In this document: positions 45,701 through 52,958 of the stretch, piece by piece
Position numbering within the stretch: position 1 is the stretch's first letter
How the letters are laid out: the number at the start of each line of letters is the position of its first letter
Source of the DNA: an uncultured Planctomycetota bacterium
GTDB lineage: Bacteria > Planctomycetota > Phycisphaerae > UBA1845 > Fen-1342
Length of the DNA: 64,000 bases
Direction of reading: 5' to 3'
NCBI GenBank assembly: GCA_900696525.1
Contig: CAADGL010000011.1
Location: 124,001 to 188,000, forward strand
The notes under the pieces: model-generated
Told to the model about the DNA's origin: nothing
What the model saw: the letters and a program-made list of their open reading frames with translations, nothing else
Database searches by the model: none
Program-made: the position numbers and the translations under genes

Positions 45701-46651
45701 GATCCGGCGATGTGGGGCAAAGGCGGTCCGGCGCTGCGGCTGGGGCTGCGTCTCGTTCGCGGATTAAGCCAGGACAAAACAGCGGGAATCACTCCGTCCC
45801 TCCGGCCGTTCGTCCCTTCTCCCCTTCATGCTTCCGTCCCTTCGCTCCTTCGTGCCTTTCTTCACCACTCCTCCCGCGACACGCTTCTGCGCCTCACAGC
45901 CGCCGATGCGTTTCGCTCGTTCGGGCTCACGCGGCGGCAGGCGCTGTGGCGGGTTCTGGCGCTGGATCGCGACGACGGCATACGCCGGCGCGGCCGGGCG
46001 CCGCATACGCCGACGCTGTTCGCCGAGCTGGAGCCCGACGAGCCCCCGGCGGAGCTGCCGCAAATGCCGCTGGAGCAGACGGTGGTGCAGGATTACGACG
46101 CACAGGGTTTCTCGCTGAATGCGCACCCGCTCGGGCTGGTGCGGGAGGATCTGGAACGCATCGATCCGAATCGCGTCAAACCGAGCCGCACAGATCCGAG
46201 CCGCACAGATCCGAGCCGCGACCGTAAGGGAGCGGTTCACCGCGGCATGGCTCATGAGCGCGCGTCACGAACGTCCGGCGCAATGCCGCGGGCGCGCATC
46301 GTGCGCGCGGCGGATCTGAAAACGCTGCGCCACGGGCAGCGGGTGGCGGTGGCGGGGCTGGTCACGCTGCGCCAGCGCCCGGGAACGGCCAAGGGCATGG
46401 TCTTCATGACGCTGGAAGACGAGACGGGCATGGCGAACCTGGTGATCCGCCCGAACGTCTGGGAGCGCGAGCGGCGCGTCGCCCGCGGCAGCGCGGCGCT
46501 GATCGCCGAGGGAATCGTCGAGCGCAAAGGCGAGGTGATTCACGTCATGGCGCGGCGGTTCTTCGACCTGGCCGACGTGCTGAAGGCGATGCAGCCGGAG
46601 CCCCGCGGCCCGCAACCGAAGATTCGCCACGCGTCGCGCGATTTCCACTGA
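42710..46651 (+). CDS. dnaE2: Error-prone DNA polymerase (DnaE2/ImuC)
   Basis: 1313 aa; the family is usually ~1050-1100. PHP domain from about residue 97 (YAELHCLSNFSFLRGASHPE), catalytic PPDIDVDFEHERREEV near residue 561, the fingers, and a C-terminal OB fold (about 1210-1290: GLVTLRQRPGTAKGMVFMTL). It copies damaged DNA in SOS mutagenesis. The first ~96 residues are unusual, with six 5-residue repeats, and there is no Shine-Dalgarno at 42710, so the true start may be further in. Seven or more in-frame repeat tracts lengthen it. No imuA or imuB lies nearby. Confidence 0.93.
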   Translation: MQREQLVFRGPQPNAHAPQAGRVHRLCGKPSRGSLARPPRRNALSARTSRPAASGSGTAPSVAPKPDAPDPVVPNHDAPKLDVPNLDAPDLDAPDLAYAELHCLSNFSFLRGASHPEELVEQAAALGYAAIAITDRNSLAGVVRAHVAWKRMSDATERRSDEAVEEDSDSSLRRSVTPSLRHALPKLIIGAEITPVDAPPLVLLAPTRTAYGRLCRLITRGRLRCRKGECEIRLADIVELCAGSGLIAIVVEESDEVTQRRSNEVEKAANSGVSFPPFVPPSLRHYHAVFDGLLFLAATLRCDVPDAQRLAELADLSERTGIPLVAANAVLYHEPQRRYLQDVLTCIREKCTLAEAGSRLMANAERHLRPRGEIARRYTRHAAARLARIGREALARTLEIAERCTFTLDELRYEYPHELVPAGATAMEHLEELVWAGAAETYCGRTDAHPGNAAASATGFARSLRHSALSSLRRSVIPSLPGNINDLLNAELALIRDLGYEHYFLTVHDLVRFARSRGILCQGRGSAANSAVCYCLGVTAVDPARHDLLFERFISRERNEPPDIDVDFEHERREEVFQYIYRKYGRERAGITAEVISYRPRSAVRDVGKALGLSLDAVDVLAKAIDWFDDQPLPEHALQSAGIDANDRTIRMLVRLVRQILGFPRHLSQHVGGFVITETPLCEIVPLENGAMPERTFIEWNKDDIDALGILKVDCLALGMLTAVRKCLGLLERERDQGSGIRALRDIPAEDPRVYDMICRADTVGVFQIESRAQMSMLPRLKPRNFYDLVIEVAIVRPGPIQGGMVHPYLRRRDGLEEITYPSDDVRRVLHKTLGVPIFQEQVMRLAVVAAGFTPGEADQLRRAMAAWRRSGDIQKFQVKLIRGMLAKGYSREFAEQIYRQIQGFGEYGFPESHSASFAILVYASAWLKRYHPAAFCAAMLNSQPLGFYTPGQLIRDAIAHGVEVRPVDVLHSEWDCTLEEGDGGTESRSDAAKGDDDPAMWGKGGPALRLGLRLVRGLSQDKTAGITPSLRPFVPSPLHASVPSLLRAFLHHSSRDTLLRLTAADAFRSFGLTRRQALWRVLALDRDDGIRRRGRAPHTPTLFAELEPDEPPAELPQMPLEQTVVQDYDAQGFSLNAHPLGLVREDLERIDPNRVKPSRTDPSRTDPSRDRKGAVHRGMAHERASRTSGAMPRARIVRAADLKTLRHGQRVAVAGLVTLRQRPGTAKGMVFMTLEDETGMANLVIRPNVWERERRVARGSAALIAEGIVERKGEVIHVMARRFFDLADVLKAMQPEPRGPQPKIRHASRDFH
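42908..42997 (+). repeat. Six 15-bp tandem units at the dnaE2 N-terminus
   Basis: Six consecutive 15-mers encoding DAPDP, VVPNH, DAPKL, DVPNL, DAPDL, DAPDL, directly before the PHP domain. The last two differ by one base. Confidence 0.8.
43166..43257. repeat. In-frame octamer element in dnaE2 (residues ~153-183)
   Basis: Left arm 43166-43197: GACGGAGA GACGAAGT, GACGAAGC. The right arm 43217-43257 reversed: GTGACGGA GTGACGGT, GTGACGGA GCGACGGA. It separates VAWKRM from LPKLIIGAEI, which adjoin in typical DnaE2. Confidence 0.8.
43469..43570. repeat. In-frame octamer element in dnaE2 (residues ~254-287)
   Basis: Left arm 43469-43506: AAGTGACG CAGAGACG, then AAGTAACG. The right arm 43530-43570 reversed: AGTGACG AAGGGACG, GAGGGACG. 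Inserted between IAIVVEE and the strand FDGLLFLAATL. Confidence 0.8.
44041..44151. repeat. In-frame octamer array in dnaE2 (residues ~444-481)
   Basis: The array 44091-44151, read on the minus strand, is seven octamers including GTGACGGA ATGACGGA, GCGACGCA GCGACGAA, GTGGCGGA GTGATCGA. Its left partner has lost any clear unit. Confidence 0.75.
44913..44936 (+). repeat. Perfect GGGATCA x3 heptamer tract in dnaE2
   Basis: Three exact copies of GGGATCA (44913-44933) plus GGG. 21 bp equals seven codons, so the frame is kept. It reads RDQGSGI within an otherwise conserved polymerase segment. Confidence 0.85.
45653..45692 (+). repeat. Octamer arm in dnaE2 (residues ~982-995)
   Basis: GTGACGGA GGGACGGA, GAGCCGAA GTGACGCA, then GCGAAGG. 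It precedes the conserved ALRLGLRLVRGL segment; an opposed arm of the same family lies at 45787-45871 beyond it. Confidence 0.75.
45787..45871 (-). repeat. Opposed octamer array in dnaE2 (residues ~1026-1054)
   Basis: On the minus strand nine octamers run without a break, among them GGGACGGA, GGGACGAA, GGCACGAA and GGAGCGAA. Together with 45653-45692 it brackets about 95 bp of conserved coding sequence. Confidence 0.78.
46161..46260 (+). repeat. 15-bp tandem repeat and DRKGAV element in dnaE2
   Basis: CCGAGCCGCACAGAT occurs twice exactly (46181-46195, 46196-46210) and then partly. It runs into GACCGTAAGGGAGCGG (46219-46234), encoding DRKGAV, a string I recall as a dispersed planctomycete repeat. 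It lies just before the OB fold (residues ~1151-1184). Confidence 0.65.
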
Positions 46652-46661
46652 GCCGCGCCGC

Positions 46662-46982
46662 TCACCCCCCGCCGATGCCGCGCTTGTCGCGGCTCACCTG
46701 CCGGCTGAGCGAAGCGCGCATGCGGTCGAGCGCGACGTCGATCACGGCGCCGAAGTCGCCGCCCACTTCGCGGATGCGGATGTCCCCACCACCCAGTTGC
46801 AGCTCGATGAAGCACACCTTGTCATGCTTGTGCTGGTTGGGTCCGGTCTCGTCCTCGAGGCGCACCGTGGCCCGCCGCACGTGCGACGCGAAGCGCTGGA
46901 GCGCCGTTTCCAGCCGTTCGCGAGCCATGTCTCGCAGGCCCGCCGTGTCGTGCACGCCACGTACGAAAACCTCGATCTCCAC
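46662..46982 (-). CDS. hpf: Ribosome hibernation promoting factor (short type)
   Basis: 106 aa, HPF/RaiA fold. Begins MEIEVFVRGV, with RATVRLEDETGPN and CFIELQLGGGDIRI strands and the VIDVALDRMRASLSRQ helix. It binds the 30S subunit and silences ribosomes in stationary phase. The GTG start is fixed by AGGAGG 7 nt upstream, and a perfect TATAAT lies about 29 nt before it (47011-47016, minus strand). It converges on dnaE2. Confidence 0.9.
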   Translation of the reverse strand: MEIEVFVRGVHDTAGLRDMARERLETALQRFASHVRRATVRLEDETGPNQHKHDKVCFIELQLGGGDIRIREVGGDFGAVIDVALDRMRASLSRQVSRDKRGIGGG

Positions 46983-47010
46983 GCTGCGCCTCCTGTTGCT
47001 GTAACGCCTG

Positions 47011-47016
47011 ATTATA
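47011..47016 (-). promoter_or_regulatory. -10 box of hpf
   Basis: TATAAT on the minus strand, just past the stop of the upstream Na/Pi gene. It gives hpf its own promoter with a leader of about 22 nt carrying AGGAGG. No clear -35. Confidence 0.68.
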
Positions 47017-47021
47017 CGGCG

Positions 47022-48683
47022 TCATTCTCCCGCCGGGGGGACGGCGTCCCCGGTCGACTCGCCCGCCGCCTCATCGTTGCCGGGCGCGTCCGCCGCCAGC
47101 CGCCGGCTGGAGCGCCACAAGTGATAGGCCAGCCGGTCGAACCAAAGCAGCCCGTCGATGCGCTCGACGGCGGCCTCCGGGTCGAGGCGCCCGGCCGCGG
47201 CCTCCGCAAGGGCGGCGCGGCGCTCCGCGCGCCGGCGGCGCGCGATCTCGCGCGACAGGCGCTCGGCCTCGTCGGCCAGAGCGGCGATGTCGGCGGGCCG
47301 TCCGCTGCCCGCATCTGACTCCGGCGGGGCGCCCAGCGCCGCGAAGCGCGTCACGAGCTCACGCGCAGGCGCTGCGACCTGCGCCAGGGCGGCGTCGTCG
47401 AGCGCCCGGCGGGGCGGCGGGGCGCGCAGGACGCGCATCAGCCGCGCCGCATGGTCGCAGGCGTGCAGCAGCGCCGCCTGGCGGCGCACTTCGCTTGGCG
47501 CCTGGGCCGCCTGGCCAAGTCCGTGCACAAAGCGGCGCACCTGAATCAGCGCGACGTCCGCCGCGGCCAGCGCCGCGTCGTCATGCGGGCCTGGGGCGCG
47601 CCCGAGCTGCCGCGCGCCCGCCCGCGCGACGTCGGCGACGGTCTGGATGAGCGCCCGGCGCGCCGCCTCGAGCGCGACCGGACCGACTTCGGCGACGGCG
47701 GCGGCGAGAAAACGCGTGGGGCCCGGCGCCTCGCGCTCGGGCACGATGCGTTCGATGAGCCGCGCAAACGGCTGCGTCAGCGGCGCAAGCAGCGCCACGC
47801 CGAGCAGGTTGAACCCCGTGTGAAAAAGCGCCAGCAGCGTGGGCGCGTCTTCGGCGCCGAGCGCGGCGCCGGCCAACGACGTCACCGCCAGCATCGCCGG
47901 CAACGCCGCGAACGCGACGCCTGCCGTCAGCACGTTGAACAGCACGTGCGCCAGCGCCGTGCGCTTGGCGGCGGGCGGAGCACCGATGGCGGCGGCGACG
48001 GCCGTCGGGCTGCTGCCGACGTTCTGGCCGATGATCATGGCGGCGGCCTGGTCGAGGCTGATAGCGCCGGAGGACACGGCGGCGAGGGTCGTGGCCATCG
48101 AGGCGCTCGACGACTGAGTGAGGATGGTCATGATGAACCCGAGGCCGACCAGCGCAGCGCGGCCGGCGAGGCCGGCGCCCGCGCCGGGCAGGTCGCCGGG
48201 GCTGAGGTGCCCAGACACAGCGGTCATGCCGCCCTGGAGCAGGTCGATGCCGATGAAGAGCAGGCCGAAGCCGCACAGGGCGGCGCCGAAGTGCGCCGCG
48301 CGGCCGTGGCTGAGCAGCCGCAGCAGCACGCCGATCAGCACGAGCGGCGACGAGAACGCGCCGAGGGAGACCTTGAAGCCGAGCTGCGAGACGATCCAGC
48401 CGGTGCTGGTGGTGCCGAGATTGGCGCCGAAGACGACGCCGACGGCCTGCGAGAAGCTGAGCAGGCCGGCGCTGACGAAGCCGACGGTGGCCAGGGTTGT
48501 CGCGTGCGACGACTGAACGACGGCGGTGATCAGCGCGCCCCAGCCGATGCCGGAGACGGGACCGGCGACCATGCGCGTGAGGATGCGGCGCAGTGCGTCG
48601 CCGGCCAGGGCCTTCAGCCCGTCGGTCAGCAGCACCATGCCCAGGAGGAAGAGTCCCAGGCCACCGAGCAGAGCCGCGATCAT
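47022..48683 (-). CDS. Na/Pi-cotransporter family protein with PhoU-like tail
   Basis: 553 aa. The N-terminal ~330 residues are two inverted Na/Pi_cotrans repeats, each with the QSSxAT signature: TAVVQSSHATTLATVGFVSA and TILTQSSSASMATTLAAVSS. The remaining ~200 residues are helical and PhoU-like. NptA/YjbB homologues move phosphate with sodium. The start at 48683 (MIAALLGGLGLFLLGMVLL) is chosen because the open frame further upstream is antisense to the next gene. hpf follows 39 nt later. Confidence 0.9.
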   Translation of the reverse strand: MIAALLGGLGLFLLGMVLLTDGLKALAGDALRRILTRMVAGPVSGIGWGALITAVVQSSHATTLATVGFVSAGLLSFSQAVGVVFGANLGTTSTGWIVSQLGFKVSLGAFSSPLVLIGVLLRLLSHGRAAHFGAALCGFGLLFIGIDLLQGGMTAVSGHLSPGDLPGAGAGLAGRAALVGLGFIMTILTQSSSASMATTLAAVSSGAISLDQAAAMIIGQNVGSSPTAVAAAIGAPPAAKRTALAHVLFNVLTAGVAFAALPAMLAVTSLAGAALGAEDAPTLLALFHTGFNLLGVALLAPLTQPFARLIERIVPEREAPGPTRFLAAAVAEVGPVALEAARRALIQTVADVARAGARQLGRAPGPHDDAALAAADVALIQVRRFVHGLGQAAQAPSEVRRQAALLHACDHAARLMRVLRAPPPRRALDDAALAQVAAPARELVTRFAALGAPPESDAGSGRPADIAALADEAERLSREIARRRRAERRAALAEAAAGRLDPEAAVERIDGLLWFDRLAYHLWRSSRRLAADAPGNDEAAGESTGDAVPPAGE

Positions 48684-48766
48684 TCCCGGCAGCTTAGCAC
48701 CAAGTCGGCGGCGGACGGCGGCGGCGGCGCACGAAATGTGCGCGGCGCGCCAGGCCCGCCGGACGT

Positions 48767-49477
48767 TCAGGCCCGGAACAGCCGCGGGTTGCGCTCGATG
48801 AACTTGCGGATCCAGACCTCGACGAAGGACCGCACGCCGCGGTGCATGTGCCACCAGCCCGCGGCGCTGATGGCGAATGCGCCGAGCGCATCGACGATCA
48901 GGTCCCACATGGTGTCGGTCAGGCCGGAATTGTCCCCGAACATCGGTTTCTGCATGTTCATGCCGAAGAGCTGGTCCATGCCGAACTCGAGGATCTCCCA
49001 GAGCGCGCCCATGGCGACGGCGAAGGTGAAGGCGAACAGCGCGACGAAGCGCGGCCGCATGTGCAGCTCGATGCGCTGGTTCTCGTTCAGCACGTACACG
49101 AGCAGGAAGCCCAGGAGGCCCAGCAGCAGCCCGGAGGTCGCGTGCAGGACGATGTCCCACCACCAGAAGCGCGCGTAGTAGCCGCGCACCTCGCCCAGGA
49201 AGAACGCCGCGAACAGGAAGATCACGACCAGCAGCTCGAACTCGGCGGGTATGTACACGCGGAATCGGCCCGCCAGCACGCCCGGCGCCATCGTCACCAG
49301 CATGATCGCGAACACGACGAGCGCGTTGAGCCACTGCCGCTCGTACAGCGCCAGCAGGATCGCCGCCCCCATCACGATGCGCAGCCCGGTGACGACCCAC
49401 CAGTGAATGCGCACCGCCGGGTCGCTCGCCTTCCGCGCGGGCGGCTCAGCGGGCGGTTGTGATTCGCGTGTCTCCAT
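48767..49477 (-). CDS. DUF2238/YjdF-like membrane protein
   Basis: 236 aa with about six membrane helices. Conserved-looking segments: WWDIVLHATSGLLLGLLGF, MGALWEILEFGMDQLFG and DTMWDLIVDALGAF, which match the DUF2238 inner-membrane family as I remember it. The start is either 49477 or 49483 (MRMETR); a GGGA lies upstream of the inner ATG. It is 83 nt upstream of the Na/Pi gene on the same strand. Function unknown. Confidence 0.75.
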   Translation of the reverse strand: METRESQPPAEPPARKASDPAVRIHWWVVTGLRIVMGAAILLALYERQWLNALVVFAIMLVTMAPGVLAGRFRVYIPAEFELLVVIFLFAAFFLGEVRGYYARFWWWDIVLHATSGLLLGLLGFLLVYVLNENQRIELHMRPRFVALFAFTFAVAMGALWEILEFGMDQLFGMNMQKPMFGDNSGLTDTMWDLIVDALGAFAISAAGWWHMHRGVRSFVEVWIRKFIERNPRLFRA

Positions 49478-49603
49478 TCGCATCCCGCCGGCGACGCGGC
49501 CCGCGTCGCGTTGTCCCATTCTACGCGCCCCGTGGCGCGTCATGGACCGCCCCGGCCTCCGCGCAGCGCGGCCGCGAATATCGCCCGCGGCGGCGGGGGC
49601 GGC

Positions 49604-49609
49604 TATCAT
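49604..49609 (+). promoter_or_regulatory. Possible -10 box of the S9 peptidase gene
   Basis: TATCAT, 46 nt before the ATG at 49656. No clear -35; low weight. Confidence 0.4.
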
Positions 49610-49655
49610 GCCGGACCCCGGGGAACACGTCCCGGCGAGCATGGGAGGTAGAGCC

Positions 49656-51602
49656 ATGAAGCGGGCATCGCCCGGACTCGTTGCGCTGTCGCTGTTGATC
49701 GGCGCGCTGCCGGCGGCGGCGCAGGAAGTCGCGAAGCGCCAGGTCGGCCAGTTCGTGCTGGAGGATGTGCCGGAGTGGCCCGCCGCCCTGCGTGACCGCA
49801 TGCTCCAGTACCTGGCCGTGCGGCCGACGGCGCTGCAATCGCTGCGCGACGACGGTCACGCCGTGCTGATCACGACGCGTTTCGGCGACACGAGCCAGGT
49901 GCACCTGGTGTCGATGCCGATGGGGGCCCGCGAGCAGGTGACGTTCTTCGACGAGCCGATCTCGAACGCCCAGTTCGTGCCGGGGTCGAAAGGCCGCCGG
50001 CTGGTCTTCTCGCGCGACGTGGGCGGAAACGAGCAGTGGCAGCTCTACGAGCTGAATCTCGACAGCGGCCGCACGGCGCTCATCACCGACGGGAAGTCGC
50101 GGCACGAGTCGCCGGTGCTCTCCGGTGACGGGCGCTGGCTGGCGTTCTGCGGGACGGGCCGCAACGGCCGCGACTTCGACATCTACGTTCACGACCGGGG
50201 GACCGACGCGCCGCCGAGGCTGCTGTGGCAGGTCAGCGGCCTGCACAGCCCGAGCGACTTCAGCCCCGACGACAGCAAGCTGCTCGTTCAGAACTACCTT
50301 TCCGAGCGCGAGACGCGCTGGTTCGTCCTCGACGTCGCCGGCGGCGCGGCCGAGCCCATTACGCCCGAGTCGCCGCCGTTCTATTACGGCGGCGGCGTGT
50401 GGGGCCCCGAGGGTAAGACCGCGTATTTCTTCAGTGACCGCGACGGCGAGTTCCGCAAGCTGTACGTCGTGGACTTCGAGTACGGCAACTGGAAGTGCCT
50501 CACGCCCGACATCGAGTGGGACGTTGAAGAGGTCGCCGTCGACCCGGCCGGCAAGGGCATCGCCTTCGCGGTCAACGAGGACGGCGTCTCGAAGCTGTAC
50601 TTCGCCGGGCTCGACGGCAGCGGCCGGCGGGCGATCAACCTGCCGGTCGGGGTCGTCAGCGGGCTGCAATTCGCGCGGGCCGGCGGCGTGGTCGGGTTCA
50701 CGCTGAACGGGGCCCGCGCGCCGGCCGACGTGTACACGGCCAGCTTCCCGGTCGGGCAAGTGACGCGCTGGACGCGCAGCGAGGTCGGCGGGCTGAACCC
50801 GGAGCGCTTCATCGACGCCGAGCTCATCCGCTATCCCACGTTCGACATGGTGGACGGCAAGCCGCGCATGATCCCCGCCTTCGTCTTCCGCGGCCGCGGC
50901 CAGGGCCCGCGTCCGGTCGTCATCCAGTGTCACGGCGGGCCGGAGTCGCAGTATCAGCCGATCTTCAGCAGCGTGTACCAGTACTGGGCGGCCGAGCTCG
51001 GCATCACCGTGATCTGCCCGAACGTCCGCGGCAGCACCGGCTACGGCCGCTCGTTCCACCAGCTCGACAACGGCGTGAAGCGCGAGGACTCGGTGCGCGA
51101 TATCGGCGCGCTGCTCGACTGGATCGAGACCCAGCCCGACCTGGACATGCGCCGCATCGGGATCTTCGGCGGCTCCTACGGCGGCTACATGGTGATGGGC
51201 TCGCTCATCAACTACCCGGGGCGCATCCGCTGCGGCATCAACATCGTCGGCATCACCGATTTCGTCACCTTCCTCGAGAACACCAGCGAGTACCGGCGCG
51301 ACCTGCGCCGGGCGGAGTACGGCGACGAGCGCGACCCGGAGGTGCGCAAGGTGCTGGAGGCGATCTCGCCGCTGCGCAACGCGCACAAGGTCGATGCGGC
51401 GCTGTTCGTGCTGCACGGACAGAACGACCCGCGCGTGCCCGTGGGCGAGGCGCAGCAGATCGTCGCGAAGATGCGCGAGATGAAGCGCCCGGTCTGGTTC
51501 GCCAACGCGCTCGACGAGGGCCACGGCTTCCAGAAAAAGCCCAACCGCGACCTGGCGACGATCATGTACGCCGTCTTCTGGCAGGAGCACCTGCTGAAGT
51601 AA
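49656..51602 (+). CDS. Exported S9-family prolyl oligopeptidase-like peptidase
   Basis: 648 aa. Signal peptide (1-22, ending AAAQ). A beta-propeller of WD40/TolB-like blades spans about 60-380. The catalytic alpha/beta domain follows from about 410: VIQCHGGPESQYQP, NVRGSTGYGRSFH, nucleophile elbow FGGSYGGYM, acid in LHGQNDPRVP, His in DEGHGF. All three catalytic residues present. GGGAGG is well spaced before the ATG. Probably degrades peptides outside the cytoplasm. A hairpin repeat follows its stop. Confidence 0.93.
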   Translation: MKRASPGLVALSLLIGALPAAAQEVAKRQVGQFVLEDVPEWPAALRDRMLQYLAVRPTALQSLRDDGHAVLITTRFGDTSQVHLVSMPMGAREQVTFFDEPISNAQFVPGSKGRRLVFSRDVGGNEQWQLYELNLDSGRTALITDGKSRHESPVLSGDGRWLAFCGTGRNGRDFDIYVHDRGTDAPPRLLWQVSGLHSPSDFSPDDSKLLVQNYLSERETRWFVLDVAGGAAEPITPESPPFYYGGGVWGPEGKTAYFFSDRDGEFRKLYVVDFEYGNWKCLTPDIEWDVEEVAVDPAGKGIAFAVNEDGVSKLYFAGLDGSGRRAINLPVGVVSGLQFARAGGVVGFTLNGARAPADVYTASFPVGQVTRWTRSEVGGLNPERFIDAELIRYPTFDMVDGKPRMIPAFVFRGRGQGPRPVVIQCHGGPESQYQPIFSSVYQYWAAELGITVICPNVRGSTGYGRSFHQLDNGVKREDSVRDIGALLDWIETQPDLDMRRIGIFGGSYGGYMVMGSLINYPGRIRCGINIVGITDFVTFLENTSEYRRDLRRAEYGDERDPEVRKVLEAISPLRNAHKVDAALFVLHGQNDPRVPVGEAQQIVAKMREMKRPVWFANALDEGHGFQKKPNRDLATIMYAVFWQEHLLK

Positions 51603-51640
51603 AGTCGGTCCGCCTCCGACTCCCGGCGTCCTTGACGAAG

Positions 51641-51683
51641 CAAGCGCCACGCCAGAGCCGGGCTGGGGACAGCCCGGCTCTGC
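51641..51683. repeat. Hairpin repeat between convergent genes, copy 1
   Basis: A unit starting GCAAGCGCCACGCCAGAGCC, then a 13-bp perfect stem (51654-51666 with 51671-51683) and a GGGA loop. A second copy is at 58103-58144. Both lie just after a plus-strand stop and before a minus-strand gene end, so they may terminate both. There is no U-tract. Confidence 0.75.
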
Positions 51684-51723
51684 GGAGGTTTGGAGCACTT
51701 CCGGCCTGGATGCCTGCTCGGCG

Positions 51724-52767
51724 CTACGGCTCCTGGTTCACGCGATCGACCAGGCAGCGCAGCAGGCCGTAGCTCTTGCGATCGAAGCACAGCCGCAGCC
51801 GCGGGAGGTCGGGCAGCTCGCCGTTCTCCGCCGGCAGCGCCGGGCTGGCGGTGATGCGGCCCGCGCTCAGGATGCGGCCGGCGAACTCGTCGTTCAGGCG
51901 CTCGACCGTTTCGGCCGAGACGGCGCGGCTCAGGCGCAGCACCAGTTCCTCGCCCACGTAGCGCATCGAGTGGTAGACGCGGTAGAAGTCCTGAATGTCG
52001 CGCACGGCCTCCTGCACGTCGTCCGTGATGCGGAACAGGTGCATGTCCTCCGGACTGATCATCCCGTTGGCCAGCAGCTCGCGCTCGATGTACGTTCGCC
52101 AATGCGGCCAATACGTCCCGCCGGGCCGCTCGCACATCACGATCGGAATCAGCGGGGCCTTGCCCGTCTGAACGAGCGTGAGCGCCTCGAAACCCTCGTC
52201 CTGCGTCCCGAAGCCGCCGGGGAACAGCGCCACCGCCGACGACTGCCGCAGGAACGTCACCTTTCGCGTGAAGAAGTAGCGGTAGTTCACCAGCTTGGGG
52301 TCGTCGGCGATGATCTCGTTGGTCTTCTGCTCGAAGGGCAGCCGGATCGCCACCCCGAAGCTTGCCTCCGCGCCCGCGCCGCCGTGTCCCGCGCGCATGA
52401 TCCCCCCACCGGCCCCGGTGATGACCATCCACCCCGTGGCGCACATCCGCCGCGCGAAATCCTCCGCGGCGCGGTAGTCCGGGTGGTCTTCGTGCGTCCG
52501 CGACGAGCCGAAGATGCTGACCTTGCGGATGTCGGCGTAAGGGGCGAAGACCTTCAGGCCGTAGCGCAGCTCGGCCAGCGACTTGTGCAGCAGCTTCACG
52601 TCCCCGCGGGCCGCGCCATCGCGCGCCAGGCGGCAGAGCGTGACCAACATGTCGGCGTAGAGGTCCTGGTTCTCACCCGAAAGATGGGCGGCGGCGAACT
52701 GCTCGACGGCGATGTCCCGTGCCGTCCGCGGACCCTCGTTGCGGGCGCGGAGCCTTGAGTCGGCCAA
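51724..52767 (-). CDS. LOG-family/TIGR00730-like Rossmann protein
   Basis: 347 aa. Core SIFGSSRTHEDHPDY, VITGAGGGIMRAGHGGAG, and the active-site motif LFPGGFGTQDEGFEAL (PGGxGTxxE), as in LOG-type nucleoside 5'-monophosphate phosphoribohydrolases. It is longer than plant LOG enzymes, with an extra C-terminal domain (about 260-347). The start is set at the TTG at 52767, which has AGGAGG 9 nt upstream; longer frames lack any signal. Cytosolic, monocistronic. Confidence 0.85.
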   Translation of the reverse strand: MADSRLRARNEGPRTARDIAVEQFAAAHLSGENQDLYADMLVTLCRLARDGAARGDVKLLHKSLAELRYGLKVFAPYADIRKVSIFGSSRTHEDHPDYRAAEDFARRMCATGWMVITGAGGGIMRAGHGGAGAEASFGVAIRLPFEQKTNEIIADDPKLVNYRYFFTRKVTFLRQSSAVALFPGGFGTQDEGFEALTLVQTGKAPLIPIVMCERPGGTYWPHWRTYIERELLANGMISPEDMHLFRITDDVQEAVRDIQDFYRVYHSMRYVGEELVLRLSRAVSAETVERLNDEFAGRILSAGRITASPALPAENGELPDLPRLRLCFDRKSYGLLRCLVDRVNQEP

Positions 52768-52958
52768 GCGTACAATCCTCCTGAGGCGCCACGGGCTCAC
52801 TGCGGCGATCCGCACTGGCGATGGACGCCGGAAACTCGTACTTTATCTGAGCCGGCGGTGTTGGGGAACGGGTGCGGATTGACCCGTAGCGCCCTCGCAC
52901 CTAACATCGGGGTTCGAGTGTACCCTCGCGCGATCGCCCCGGCCCGCGGTAGGAGCTC

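Noticed and set aside
49521..51698. 725-aa open frame antisense to the S9 peptidase
   Set aside because: Low-complexity composition and no domain, while the opposite strand encodes an intact peptidase with signal peptide and Shine-Dalgarno.
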